Shown: positions 1-8,095 of the stretch, piece after piece
How positions within the stretch are numbered: position 1 is the stretch's first letter
How the letters are laid out: every line of letters starts with the position of its first letter
DNA from: Phycisphaerales bacterium
GTDB taxonomy: Bacteria > Planctomycetota > Phycisphaerae > Phycisphaerales > UBA1924
Assembly: GCA_029260455.1 (NCBI GenBank)
Contig: JAJDDF010000008.1
Coordinates: 124,001-188,000, forward strand
Length of the DNA stretch: 64,000 bases
Direction: 5' to 3'
Program-made: the position numbers and the translations under genes
Notes under the pieces: model-generated
What the model was told of the DNA's origin: nothing
The model's database searches: none
What the model saw: only the letters and a program-made list of their open reading frames with translations

Positions 1-2
1 TG

Positions 3-704
3 CTTGAGACTGCCTCGCGTACACCGACTCCCGAGCAGGCGGCGGACATGTTGCGCTGGTGGCGCACATCGCGTGAACTTCGCGTACAGATTGCGGAGAC
101 AAATCTGGCGCTGGTGCTTGCAATGGCCAAACGCACGCGCATGAGTGAGGTTGATTTCGCGGACCTTGTCAGCGAGGGCAACATGGCCTTGCTTCGAGCC
201 GTCGATAAGTTTGACTGCGCACGCGGGTTCAAATTTTCGACGTATGCATGCCGGGCGATTCTCAAGGCGTTTTCTCGTCAGGGTATGAAGCTCACGAAAT
301 ATCGCCAGCGGTTCCCGACTGATTTCGACCCGAAACTTGAACGCTCGAATTATGTCGAGACCAAGCGGGAAGAGTTTGTGAAGGACACCGCAAGCGAAGT
401 GAAGCGCATCGTCGTTGAAAATAGCGCGGGTTTGTCTGACATCGAGCGCACCGTCATCGAGCATCGTTTCCATCTGGAAACACCCGATGAGGGCGAGCGC
501 CCGATGACACTTGAGCAGGTCGGGCAGATCATCGGCGTCACAAAAGAGCGCGTCCGTCAGATTCAAAATAAGGCCCTTGCCAAGATTCGCCTCGAACTTG
601 AGACGAGCTACCTGCATGGGCCGAGTGATGAGGGCGCAGATGAGTCAGCGGCGAGTGCGGATGGCAATGATGCCTCACGCATTGCCGCTGCTCTTCTAAA
701 CTGA
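3..704 (+). CDS. Sigma-70 family RNA polymerase sigma factor, 5' end outside window
   Basis: This protein directs RNA polymerase to promoters. The frame is open to the left edge, so the gene is probably truncated; the first ATG inside the window is at 48, already close to the start of region 2. Region 2 is visible as an 'NLALVLAMAKR' stretch, then 'SEGNMALLRAVDKFD' and 'FKFSTYACRAI', the core-binding and -10 recognition helices. Region 4 follows near residues 130-195 from that ATG, with 'MTLEQVGQIIGVTKERVRQIQ', the -35 recognition helix-turn-helix. The linker contains a region-3-like segment. The tail is acidic and Ser/Ala-rich. The region 4 signature resembles the RpoD/RpoS/SigB type rather than an ECF factor. 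Which regulon it serves cannot be told from the sequence. Confidence 0.88.
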   Translation, partial: LETASRTPTPEQAADMLRWWRTSRELRVQIAETNLALVLAMAKRTRMSEVDFADLVSEGNMALLRAVDKFDCARGFKFSTYACRAILKAFSRQGMKLTKYRQRFPTDFDPKLERSNYVETKREEFVKDTASEVKRIVVENSAGLSDIERTVIEHRFHLETPDEGERPMTLEQVGQIIGVTKERVRQIQNKALAKIRLELETSYLHGPSDEGADESAASADGNDASRIAAALLN

Positions 705-719
705 CCTCTCTGCCAACAC

Positions 720-1736
720 CTATTTCAATGTAACCCACTCACTGGTCACAGTGATCGTTGCACCTCGTGCAAGTGTGTAGCATTTCGAAGCGCCCGAAGA
801 TGAGCGAATCATCCGAACTATTGGCGTGATCGCGCGGGCCGAGACACGATCCGCACCTGTCGTATTTGCATCGACAACTGCTTTGCGCAGGCCATGACTT
901 AATACAGCGCGGGGCAATGCACGCAACCGTTCGCGCGGCCAAGGCCCGGCGGGCGGCACAAAAACTGCTTCAGCAAGATCATCTAGAAGATGCGTCAGGT
1001 CGCGCATGAGTGATGCTGTGTGCGCGGCGCGTGAGCCCGCGTGGGGAAGCAACTCCGTGAGCTGCGCAACGGGTCCATGGCGCAGGGCTGCACGCAAGTG
1101 GGATGGGTCAGCATTGGTCGCATCTTCGCGCCATGTGATGTCATGTTCATTGCAAAGACGAATCGCGTCCGCATGAGATGTCCGCAGCATCGGGCGAATA
1201 AGCAAGACGCGCGGCGAATCATCATCTATGGTGCGCCGAGGTGCGATTCCGCGCAACCCAGCGGGGCCGCTGCCGCGCGCCAAGGCCATGAGCAGTGATT
1301 CGAGTTGATCGTCCGCGTGGTGCGCCGTTGCGACAAACGCATAGCCATTGTCTCGTGCAATTTTTGCAAGGGCTGTATAGCGCAAATTGCGGTAGGCATT
1401 CTCGGTACGGGGGTCACCACCAGCGAGAGCATCACCAACAAAGATGGGCACATGGAGCGAGCGTGCCAGTGCCCCCACTGCTGCAACATCCTTCTCCACC
1501 TCAGCCTTTGTGCGCATGTCGTGGCGGATGCACGCCAGGGCAAGGTGTTGAGCCGCATCCTCGGCGGCAATCGCGACCATGGCGAGGACAAGGGCCATTG
1601 AATCTGCCCCGCCAGAGCAGGCAATGAGGGTACGCGGCAGATGTCCGGCGGTGTGTCTGGTCAGGTGACGCCACGCCCGCGCGATCGTCTTGACCACAGG
1701 GTCATTCCTGCTCGGAAGCGGCATATCGGTAGTCAC
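720..1736 (-). CDS. tilS: tRNA(Ile)-lysidine synthetase TilS
   Basis: TilS ligates lysine to C34 of the CAU-anticodon tRNA-Ile using ATP, so that the tRNA reads AUA. The PP-loop ATP-binding motif SGGADS lies at residues 41-46, and the N-type ATPase fold continues with 'RHDMR', 'NAYRNLRYTAL' and 'ATAHHADDQLESLLM', all typical of TilS. At 338 residues it is shorter than the E. coli enzyme (about 430) and seems to have only a reduced C-terminal tRNA-binding region, as in many short TilS proteins. It converges on the sigma factor gene with 15 bases between stops, with no obvious hairpin terminator in between. Confidence 0.9.
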   Translation of the reverse strand: MTTDMPLPSRNDPVVKTIARAWRHLTRHTAGHLPRTLIACSGGADSMALVLAMVAIAAEDAAQHLALACIRHDMRTKAEVEKDVAAVGALARSLHVPIFVGDALAGGDPRTENAYRNLRYTALAKIARDNGYAFVATAHHADDQLESLLMALARGSGPAGLRGIAPRRTIDDDSPRVLLIRPMLRTSHADAIRLCNEHDITWREDATNADPSHLRAALRHGPVAQLTELLPHAGSRAAHTASLMRDLTHLLDDLAEAVFVPPAGPWPRERLRALPRAVLSHGLRKAVVDANTTGADRVSARAITPIVRMIRSSSGASKCYTLARGATITVTSEWVTLK

Positions 1737-1798
1737 GGAAGGTAGCGTAGCGTGGGATTCTGCCGGGCGGCGCTGGACAGGCCAGCGTTGAATGTACG

Positions 1799-2467
1799 AT
1801 GATGACTCTACGCCGCAAGATGTGGCGTTCGCATCGCCGCGTCGACGAAGGGACTCGTGTCAAGACCATGCTGTGGACCACCGCTGCGCATATGACGATG
1901 CTCGCCCGCGAAGGGGGCAACAGTTGGTTTGCCGGTGCGCTGACAGCCTCGGGGATCGCGCTGCTCACTGTCACGATGTTGCGCGGCATTGTTCGGCAGC
2001 GAAAGCGTGCAGCACAAAAGCAAGCGACGCGCGGTGATACACCTGTGGACACGGTTCAGCCGAAGAAGCGCCGCAAAGCCTCTCCAGAACAAATTATCCA
2101 TGCAACGAACCGGGATTCACTTGATCGCCTGATGGTCGAGGTGCAGGAACTGACCCGCGTGTGCGCCGCGCAACTAGAGAATCGGTCGGCGAAACTTGAA
2201 CTGTTGATCGCGCAAGCGGATGAAAGAATTCAAACACTTGCAAAAACTTCCTTGCAACACACTCAAGACATAGCCCCTCCATCGATCGAGCAGAATCTTT
2301 CACCATCACTACAGCCAGCGAGTGCAGATGATCTACGCGATCGCATTCGAGCGCTCTCCAAAAAAGGACGCAGCGCGATGGACATATCCAGAGAGATCAA
2401 TGAGCCGGTGGGAAAAGTTGAATTGATCATGGCGCTGCAACATGCAGAGCGAACCAAGAGTTCGTAA
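1799..2467 (+). CDS. Membrane-anchored protein with C-terminal helix-turn-helix-like segment
   Basis: I do not recognise the family with certainty. One hydrophobic segment (about residues 40-60, around 'ASGIALLTVTML') is followed by a basic stretch and a long helical, charged region that could form a coiled coil. The last 45 residues ('RIRALSKKGRSAMDISREI' onward) resemble the small helix-turn-helix at the end of DUF2802/DUF6115-type anchored proteins. Several in-frame ATGs exist; 1799 is the longest choice, and 1868 or a later one would give a more usual short cytoplasmic N-terminus before the membrane helix. It is divergent from tilS (62 bases between starts) and ends 10 bases before the end of the convergent ureohydrolase gene. 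Confidence 0.6.
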   Translation: MMTLRRKMWRSHRRVDEGTRVKTMLWTTAAHMTMLAREGGNSWFAGALTASGIALLTVTMLRGIVRQRKRAAQKQATRGDTPVDTVQPKKRRKASPEQIIHATNRDSLDRLMVEVQELTRVCAAQLENRSAKLELLIAQADERIQTLAKTSLQHTQDIAPPSIEQNLSPSLQPASADDLRDRIRALSKKGRSAMDISREINEPVGKVELIMALQHAERTKSS

Positions 2468-2477
2468 TGCTCACCAA

Positions 2478-3572
2478 TTAGCGCTGTGCGGTGTGCGCCA
2501 CTGCAGAGCCTGCGGCCTTGCGCTTCAGACCATCAATACACATGAGTTCAAAGGCAATGTGCGCTGCGAGAAGCGCGGTGTTGCCTGCGACATCACGCTG
2601 CGGCAATACTTCAACAACATCGGCGCCGACAAGATTGGGTCCAACGCCTGAGGCATGAGCAAAGGTGGCGATGTGCCGCAGTAATTCAAGCACCTCGGCG
2701 CTTGTAAAACCGCCCACGCAGGGTGTGCCCGTACCTGGGGCGAAAGTTGGATCAAGGCAATCGATATCAAACGTGAAATAGCACTGGTCATTGCCAAGGC
2801 GTTTTAGAAATGCATCAATGGTTGCTGAGCCTTCGTCGCGCCACTGCTCATAGGTGATCATCGTGACACCATGATCACGTGCGTAGGAAAGATCGTTGGG
2901 GGTGTTGAGCGGTCCCTTGATGCCGACTGAAAGCATGCGCGAGGGATCAAGAATGCCCTCTTCGACAGCGCGGATGAATGGTGATGCATGTGAATATCGT
3001 TCATCAAGCGTGACATCGACCGTATCGACATGGGAATCAAAGTGCAGCATTGCGAGCCCGCCCTTGGGCGTGCCATGCCTTCGCCATGCAGCGCGCAGCG
3101 CGGCGAGTGTGCAGGAATGATCGCCACCCAACATGAAGAGTTTGGTGACATGTGGTGCCGCCCCGCCATCAAGATCGGCAGCCCAGTCGGCGATGGTTTG
3201 CGTATTGGCCTCACAAGAGAATGGTTTGACGGGTGCATCGCCAGCATCTGCCATAGAAAAAACTTCACTCAACATCAAATCGTGCACGATGTGATAGGGC
3301 TTGAGGTATTGCGATTCCTCGCGGATGGAACGCGGGCCGAAGCGTGCGCCCGGGCGATAGGTGACGCCGCTGTCATAGGGCGCGCCGAAGATGGCCCAGT
3401 CGACGGGTCGGCAATCGGGTGAAACATCTTCAAGGCGCGGGTATCTGCCAAAAGTGCTCAGACCCGCGAAACGCGGCGTGATGCGACCACTTGGCATGTG
3501 CGTGCGCGCGGCGTTGGGTGATGAGGTGTTTGATGATGAGGGATGATTGGGCATGGGTCGAGGGTAACACAA
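2478..3572 (-). CDS. Arginase/agmatinase-family ureohydrolase, last gene of an AST-type operon
   Basis: Ureohydrolases use a binuclear Mn centre to release urea from a guanidino compound. The metal ligands are present: His in 'GGDHS', the D-x-H-x-D set as 'DSHVD' (Ser where Ala is usual), and 'DIDCLDP'. 'RYSHASPFIRAVEEG' and 'GIKGP' place it nearer agmatinases and guanidinobutyrases than arginases. It lies 57 bases behind astD as the last gene of a minus-strand operon that otherwise encodes the arginine succinyltransferase pathway but has no astB. A role on N2-succinylarginine is therefore an inference; agmatine or 4-guanidinobutyrate are the conservative alternatives. The 364-residue length includes about 45 extra N-terminal residues, so a later start is possible. 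Confidence 0.85.
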   Translation of the reverse strand: MCYPRPMPNHPSSSNTSSPNAARTHMPSGRITPRFAGLSTFGRYPRLEDVSPDCRPVDWAIFGAPYDSGVTYRPGARFGPRSIREESQYLKPYHIVHDLMLSEVFSMADAGDAPVKPFSCEANTQTIADWAADLDGGAAPHVTKLFMLGGDHSCTLAALRAAWRRHGTPKGGLAMLHFDSHVDTVDVTLDERYSHASPFIRAVEEGILDPSRMLSVGIKGPLNTPNDLSYARDHGVTMITYEQWRDEGSATIDAFLKRLGNDQCYFTFDIDCLDPTFAPGTGTPCVGGFTSAEVLELLRHIATFAHASGVGPNLVGADVVEVLPQRDVAGNTALLAAHIAFELMCIDGLKRKAAGSAVAHTAQR

Positions 3573-3628
3573 ACACCTACGTCATAACACTTGCGTGAGA
3601 GGCGGATCGCCCACTTTTTCAAAGCAAA

Positions 3629-5197
3629 TCAGCTGAGCCAGGAGTCGTTAAAGGTCATGCCTGCGGGCAAGACACCTGCGGGTGCGGTTTCGACCATCGA
3701 TGCGACGGGGTAGGCGCAATAGTCAAGGGCGAATGAGCCCGCGGGGCGATGGTTGCCAGAGAGACCCAGGCCGCCGAAGGGCAATTTACCCGATGCACCA
3801 GCGGTGCCGGTGTTGACGTTGACGCACCCGGCCCGGGCCTCCGCGAGGAAACGATCGATCGCGTTGTCATCGGTCGTGAAGATTGATGCTGCAAGGCCGT
3901 AACGTGTTGCATTGACCTGGGCAATACCATCATCAAGAGATGTGCATTCGGTAATGCGCATGATGGGGCCAAAGATTTCGACATCACATCCCGCGTCGTG
4001 AACATCTTCGCTTTTTGAAAACGAATCAACGCTCCACATACCGGGCGTGATGTAGTGGCCGTGGGTTGGCGTGTCCATTGCAGTTGCTTCAAGAATGGGT
4101 GCTGCACCGGCAGCGGCGAGGCGCTGTTGGAATGACATCGCAGCGGCGCGCGGTTCTTCACGAATAAGCGGGCCGCAAAACACCGGGCTTCCTGCAACAC
4201 CGGCGGGATCACCGACAACAAGGTTGGAGGCGATCTTTGCGATGAGTGTGACGAGTTGACTGGCAATATCTTTGTGAACGATCAGTCGCCTCGTGCAGGT
4301 GCAGCGCTGCCCGGTCGTGATGAATGCGGCGCGGGCGCATTCGATGGCTGTGGCCTTAAGATCAGCATCAGGCATCACCAGCGCGCCGTTGTTGCCGCCC
4401 AGTTCGAGGGCCACGATGCGCCCCGGTGAATCGAGATTTGCTTCGAGAATGCGCCGTCCGACGGGCCATGATCCTGTGAAAAGAATGCCATCAATACCCT
4501 CGTGGGTGACGAGGCGCGAGGCAATATCCGCGCCGCCCTGGATGAGATTGAACACACCCTTTGGTGCGCTGACCGAGTCGAGTGCTTCGAGATACATCTC
4601 CGCGAGTAACTGCCCAACAGCAGGTGTTTTGTCAGAGGGTTTGAACACAACCGTGTTGCCCATGAGTAGCGCAGGAATAATGTGACCATTGGGCAGATGC
4701 GCCGGGAAGTTGAAGGGACCAACCACCGCCATCACCCCATGCGGGCGAAAGCGCGTTTGCCCCGAGCGTGAAGGGGAAAGTTCAAGATCAAAGCCTGTCA
4801 CGCGATTACGCCCAGAGCCCTGCCCCTCATCAAGTGTGATATCAATCTTGCCTGCAAGAATGCCTGCTTCTGCTTGCGCATCCCAGGCCGCCTTGCCGGT
4901 TTCAAGTTGTATCAACTGCCCAATCTGTTCCTTGCGATCTGCTGCGATCGCTTTAAAAGCAAGCAGCGCTTCAATGCGCTGCTCGATGGGCGTGCGCGCC
5001 CATGCAGACTGCGCCGCGCGGGCGGATGCAATGGCTTCGTCAACATGCTGAAGATTGGACCCACCCTGCCACACTGTTTCATCCGGCGCAGCGGGGTTGT
5101 GCGAACGAATGGTCACACCGGGCACGGGGCGAAATTCGCCACCGATGAAATCTGCGGGCTCATGGGCAAGAAACGATTGAACGGTGGATGCAGTCAT
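3629..5197 (-). CDS. astD: N-succinylglutamate 5-semialdehyde dehydrogenase AstD
   Basis: AstD oxidises N2-succinylglutamate semialdehyde to N2-succinylglutamate with NAD, the fourth step of the AST arginine-degradation pathway. The aldehyde dehydrogenase fold is clear: 'FKPSDKTPAVG' in the cofactor site, 'ALELGGNNGALVM' with the catalytic Glu, and 'GQRCTCTRRLIVH' with the catalytic Cys. The C-terminal 'GLSGNHRPAGSFALDYC' is characteristic of AstD, which normally carries a SGNHRPSAYYAADYC-type segment, and separates it from general aldehyde dehydrogenases. It sits 46 bases downstream of astA and 57 upstream of the ureohydrolase gene, so co-transcription is likely. Length (522) is a little above the usual 490. 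Confidence 0.92.
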   Translation of the reverse strand: MTASTVQSFLAHEPADFIGGEFRPVPGVTIRSHNPAAPDETVWQGGSNLQHVDEAIASARAAQSAWARTPIEQRIEALLAFKAIAADRKEQIGQLIQLETGKAAWDAQAEAGILAGKIDITLDEGQGSGRNRVTGFDLELSPSRSGQTRFRPHGVMAVVGPFNFPAHLPNGHIIPALLMGNTVVFKPSDKTPAVGQLLAEMYLEALDSVSAPKGVFNLIQGGADIASRLVTHEGIDGILFTGSWPVGRRILEANLDSPGRIVALELGGNNGALVMPDADLKATAIECARAAFITTGQRCTCTRRLIVHKDIASQLVTLIAKIASNLVVGDPAGVAGSPVFCGPLIREEPRAAAMSFQQRLAAAGAAPILEATAMDTPTHGHYITPGMWSVDSFSKSEDVHDAGCDVEIFGPIMRITECTSLDDGIAQVNATRYGLAASIFTTDDNAIDRFLAEARAGCVNVNTGTAGASGKLPFGGLGLSGNHRPAGSFALDYCAYPVASMVETAPAGVLPAGMTFNDSWLS

Positions 5198-5242
5198 GCC
5201 ACGATCGTAGCGACCGGGCGGGGCAGGTCGACCCGGAATGGC

Positions 5243-6427
5243 TCAGAAATGATCGCGGCCGTGGTAAGGAGCAAAAAGTCGCCCCATTTCAATGGTTTCA
5301 ACGCCCCGCATTGATGGCATTTCGACCTCGGGCAGAGGTTCATCGGCCGCAACCGCCGGACGAATGCTCATGGGCGTGATGCCAAGCTCACTGCCGCGCT
5401 CGGCACGGAGGACGGAGCAAGCTTCTTGTGAAATTTTCACGCCATCACCATCGACGATCGCCGGAGTATTGATGGCGCGGAATGAACCCCCCGCGGGCCA
5501 GTGACTCACGATATACCGTTGGTCATTCGCGGATTCAGTATCAAGGACATCAATAAGTTTCGCACGATGCGTTGCGCGCACGACTGCGATCTCATCACGG
5601 TTGGCCTCATAGTGCGGGCCAGCGTCAAACGGATCGATGCGGTGCGTGAACCGAAAGCCAATATCTTTGAGCATGCGCTCTGCGGGCTTGGTCAGTTTGT
5701 TGACGCCGCCAATTGAGGCAAGCACTTCATCGGGAAGCAATGACAAATTGAAGCGATTGGGCAGCAGGCGGTACATGAACTCTCGCGTGCGCGTGGACAG
5801 GCGGTCGGCGCGGTCGTAGGGCAGGTTGATGAAGCGCCGGGCGACCATGCGCCAGAAAACATTGCCATCGTTGTATTTGTCGATGGGTGCCATCATTTCT
5901 GCGAGAATGCGCGTGGCGAAGAACTCGGGGTACAGGCCAATAAAGTGAAGACGAATCCAGCTCATCAGTTTGCCATAGCCGCCGCCGCGCAACGTGCTTG
6001 GCACGAGAATCGCACCGAGTTCTGAGGGCGAAGCGCGATCCTGAAAAAGGCAGGCAATGGTGTGTTCAAGCTCTCCGGTCGCAGCGCCGGTGTGTTCATC
6101 GAGCACGACACTGCCGCGCCTGGCTCTGACCAGTTGAAATGACAGGTTTGGATGATCGTGCCCGCCCATGCCCGCGGTCACGGAACTGGTGCCAGCGCAT
6201 TCACCTGTCGTTGCATCTTCAAGGACGAAAAAGAAGAGCCCGGCGCGACGATCGCCGGCGGTCTTTGGCACATCCCCGGCTGCAACGCGCGCGAAGCTCG
6301 CAGTGGCGCGATCGATTTTGTGCTCGATGGTCGCTTTGTGCGGTGGCAGATTGATGAAATGCACCGTGTGCGCATACTCAATGAGCCGATCAAGATCGCG
6401 CATTTCAACGGGGCGGACAAAGAACAC
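5243..6427 (-). CDS. astA: Arginine N-succinyltransferase AstA
   Basis: AstA transfers succinyl from succinyl-CoA to the alpha-amino group of arginine, the committed step of the AST pathway. The N-terminus 'FFVRPVEMRDLDRL' and the 'CAGTSSVTAGMGG' segment match the family, as do 'NLSFQLV' and the conserved 'DPFDAGPHYEANRDEI' near residue 270. At 394 residues it is about 50 longer than E. coli AstA; extra residues lie at the C-terminus and in a loop near residue 50. Start ATG at 6427 leaves 45 bases to the aminotransferase gene upstream. With astD it gives the strongest evidence for what this operon does. Confidence 0.9.
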   Translation of the reverse strand: MFFVRPVEMRDLDRLIEYAHTVHFINLPPHKATIEHKIDRATASFARVAAGDVPKTAGDRRAGLFFFVLEDATTGECAGTSSVTAGMGGHDHPNLSFQLVRARRGSVVLDEHTGAATGELEHTIACLFQDRASPSELGAILVPSTLRGGGYGKLMSWIRLHFIGLYPEFFATRILAEMMAPIDKYNDGNVFWRMVARRFINLPYDRADRLSTRTREFMYRLLPNRFNLSLLPDEVLASIGGVNKLTKPAERMLKDIGFRFTHRIDPFDAGPHYEANRDEIAVVRATHRAKLIDVLDTESANDQRYIVSHWPAGGSFRAINTPAIVDGDGVKISQEACSVLRAERGSELGITPMSIRPAVAADEPLPEVEMPSMRGVETIEMGRLFAPYHGRDHF

Positions 6428-6472
6428 GAGTGCTCACCTTTTTCTCATGGCAGTTGTCAGGATACGAAACGT

Positions 6473-8008
6473 TCAGTGATTCCCACCGGCATGAATGGGG
6501 CGCGGTGTCGGTGATTCAAACGGTCCCATCGTCGAAGCGATCTTTGTCATCGCGCGTTCGAGCAATTCAAAGACGGTTGTCCAGTGCTTTTCTTCCATGA
6601 TGCCAAGGGGTGGAAGCATGCGGATGTGATATGGATCGTGCCCGCAGTAAAAGAGGATGAGCCCTTCTTCGAAACACGCCTTGCACAATGCAAGCACTGC
6701 GTCTTTGCGACCGCCAAAGGGCGTGAAGCGCACCATGCCCCCGAAGCCGCCGACAAGATCGACCACCCGATGATTTGCCGGGAACCAATCCGGATGCTTG
6801 CCGATCAGTGCTCCCACATGGTCGCGGAACATCTTGTGGTGCTTTGCGATGCGTCCGGGTGTGCCGTCTGGTGCGGTGTAGAAATCACCATCGCGCAGGC
6901 GTTCGAGCACGCGGCGTCCGACATTCAGAGCGCCGCTAGAACCCATGAAGGTCGCGGAAAGCAGTCCCGGCTTGGGGTTGTATTCATCGGTGAAGAGTGC
7001 TGCGCACACCTGACTCATCTTGCCAATACAGCACACATCGATCATGTCGCCCAGACCCAGTGCATCAAAGCAGAACATGCGATCGGTGCGACCAAAAGTT
7101 TGCACTTCATCGGCCCACACCGCAATGCCATTGGCTTTGCACACTTCCATAAGGGCATGGTGAAATTCGGGCAATGCGGTGTTAAACCCACCTTCGCCCT
7201 GCACCAATTCGAAAATGAAGCTTGCGTGCTGCCCGGGATAGCGCTGGATGTACTGTTCGAGATGCCAGACCGCCATATCGATGACGCGCGTGGGTCCAGA
7301 GATGTCACCCGCGCTCATGCGCCGTGCCATCGCGTGGTCATAGAAGGGCATGTAATCAACGAGAGTTGAAAGCGGAATGCCCTGACGCCCACCGGCAGAA
7401 TCACCAATCTGTGCCATGGTGGTACTGCGTCCCATGAAACAATGGTTGAACGCAATCACACGCGATGCGGGCTCATTTTTTTGATAGCACACCTTGAGCG
7501 CATTCTCGTTGGCCATCGCGCCGGAGCCGCCCAGGAAGGCGTGCTTCAGGTTTGAACAGCGCGCTGCCTCTTCGCGAATGATCTTTCCACACGCAAGTGC
7601 ATCTTCATTGGCCATCAGATGGCCCTGCATCGTGAGATCCCCGGTCGCGCCCTGCAGCGCTGCCGCAACGAGATCAGGATCGCCATGCCCGAAGAAGTGG
7701 ACACCGATGCCGCAGATCATGTCCATTTTCACTGAACCATCTGCGAGTTCGACAAAAGGACCATTGCCGAGTCCGGAGCCGATGTAGGGATACAGAAGCG
7801 GCCTGCCGCGCACGAGTGCAAACTGTTCCATCAATGCTTCAAAGCTCACCCTAGCGGCATCATCGCGCGGCCCGCGCACGCCGGTGATCTTCGCCTGATG
7901 TTTTTTCAAATCATCGGTGATCGCGGTGATCGCGGTGTTCACTGCGCTGCCTGAGCGAAATTCGGCGCCGAAGGAGTGTTTGGTCTTGGTTGTCGTGGCG
8001 GGTGTCAT
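6473..8008 (-). CDS. Class III PLP aminotransferase, probable succinylornithine transaminase role
   Basis: This fold-type I PLP enzyme should transfer the terminal amino group of a basic amino acid or its derivative to 2-oxoglutarate. Motifs include the cofactor-contacting 'VWADEVQTFGRT' and the Schiff-base lysine in 'IGKMSQVCAALF'. That 'GKxSQVC' context is closer to L-lysine 6-aminotransferases than to ArgD/AstC, which usually carry a 'TTLAKALGGG'-type context. Length (511) is also long for ArgD/AstC (about 400). Its place between astA and the M20 peptidase gene suggests it does the AstC step, succinylornithine to succinylglutamate semialdehyde. The transaminase fold is certain, the substrate inferred. 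Confidence 0.85.
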   Translation of the reverse strand: MTPATTTKTKHSFGAEFRSGSAVNTAITAITDDLKKHQAKITGVRGPRDDAARVSFEALMEQFALVRGRPLLYPYIGSGLGNGPFVELADGSVKMDMICGIGVHFFGHGDPDLVAAALQGATGDLTMQGHLMANEDALACGKIIREEAARCSNLKHAFLGGSGAMANENALKVCYQKNEPASRVIAFNHCFMGRSTTMAQIGDSAGGRQGIPLSTLVDYMPFYDHAMARRMSAGDISGPTRVIDMAVWHLEQYIQRYPGQHASFIFELVQGEGGFNTALPEFHHALMEVCKANGIAVWADEVQTFGRTDRMFCFDALGLGDMIDVCCIGKMSQVCAALFTDEYNPKPGLLSATFMGSSGALNVGRRVLERLRDGDFYTAPDGTPGRIAKHHKMFRDHVGALIGKHPDWFPANHRVVDLVGGFGGMVRFTPFGGRKDAVLALCKACFEEGLILFYCGHDPYHIRMLPPLGIMEEKHWTTVFELLERAMTKIASTMGPFESPTPRPIHAGGNH

Positions 8009-8095
8009 TGTCGAATCCTGTTTCTATTCTCGTGTGCGTCAGAACCATATCGGACGGATAACGCCGCCCCTTTGGGGGGACCGGAGAGGTTTGCG

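Noticed and set aside
6584-7369. Long plus-strand frame (261 residues) antisense to the aminotransferase gene
   Set aside because: The opposite strand carries a complete PLP enzyme with catalytic motifs; this frame has no recognisable domain and unnatural Cys/His-rich composition.
8066-8083. Hairpin (CCCC-ttt-GGGG) between the M20 and aminotransferase genes as terminator
   Set aside because: The stem is only four or five bases and no T-run follows, so it is unlikely to end the operon transcript.
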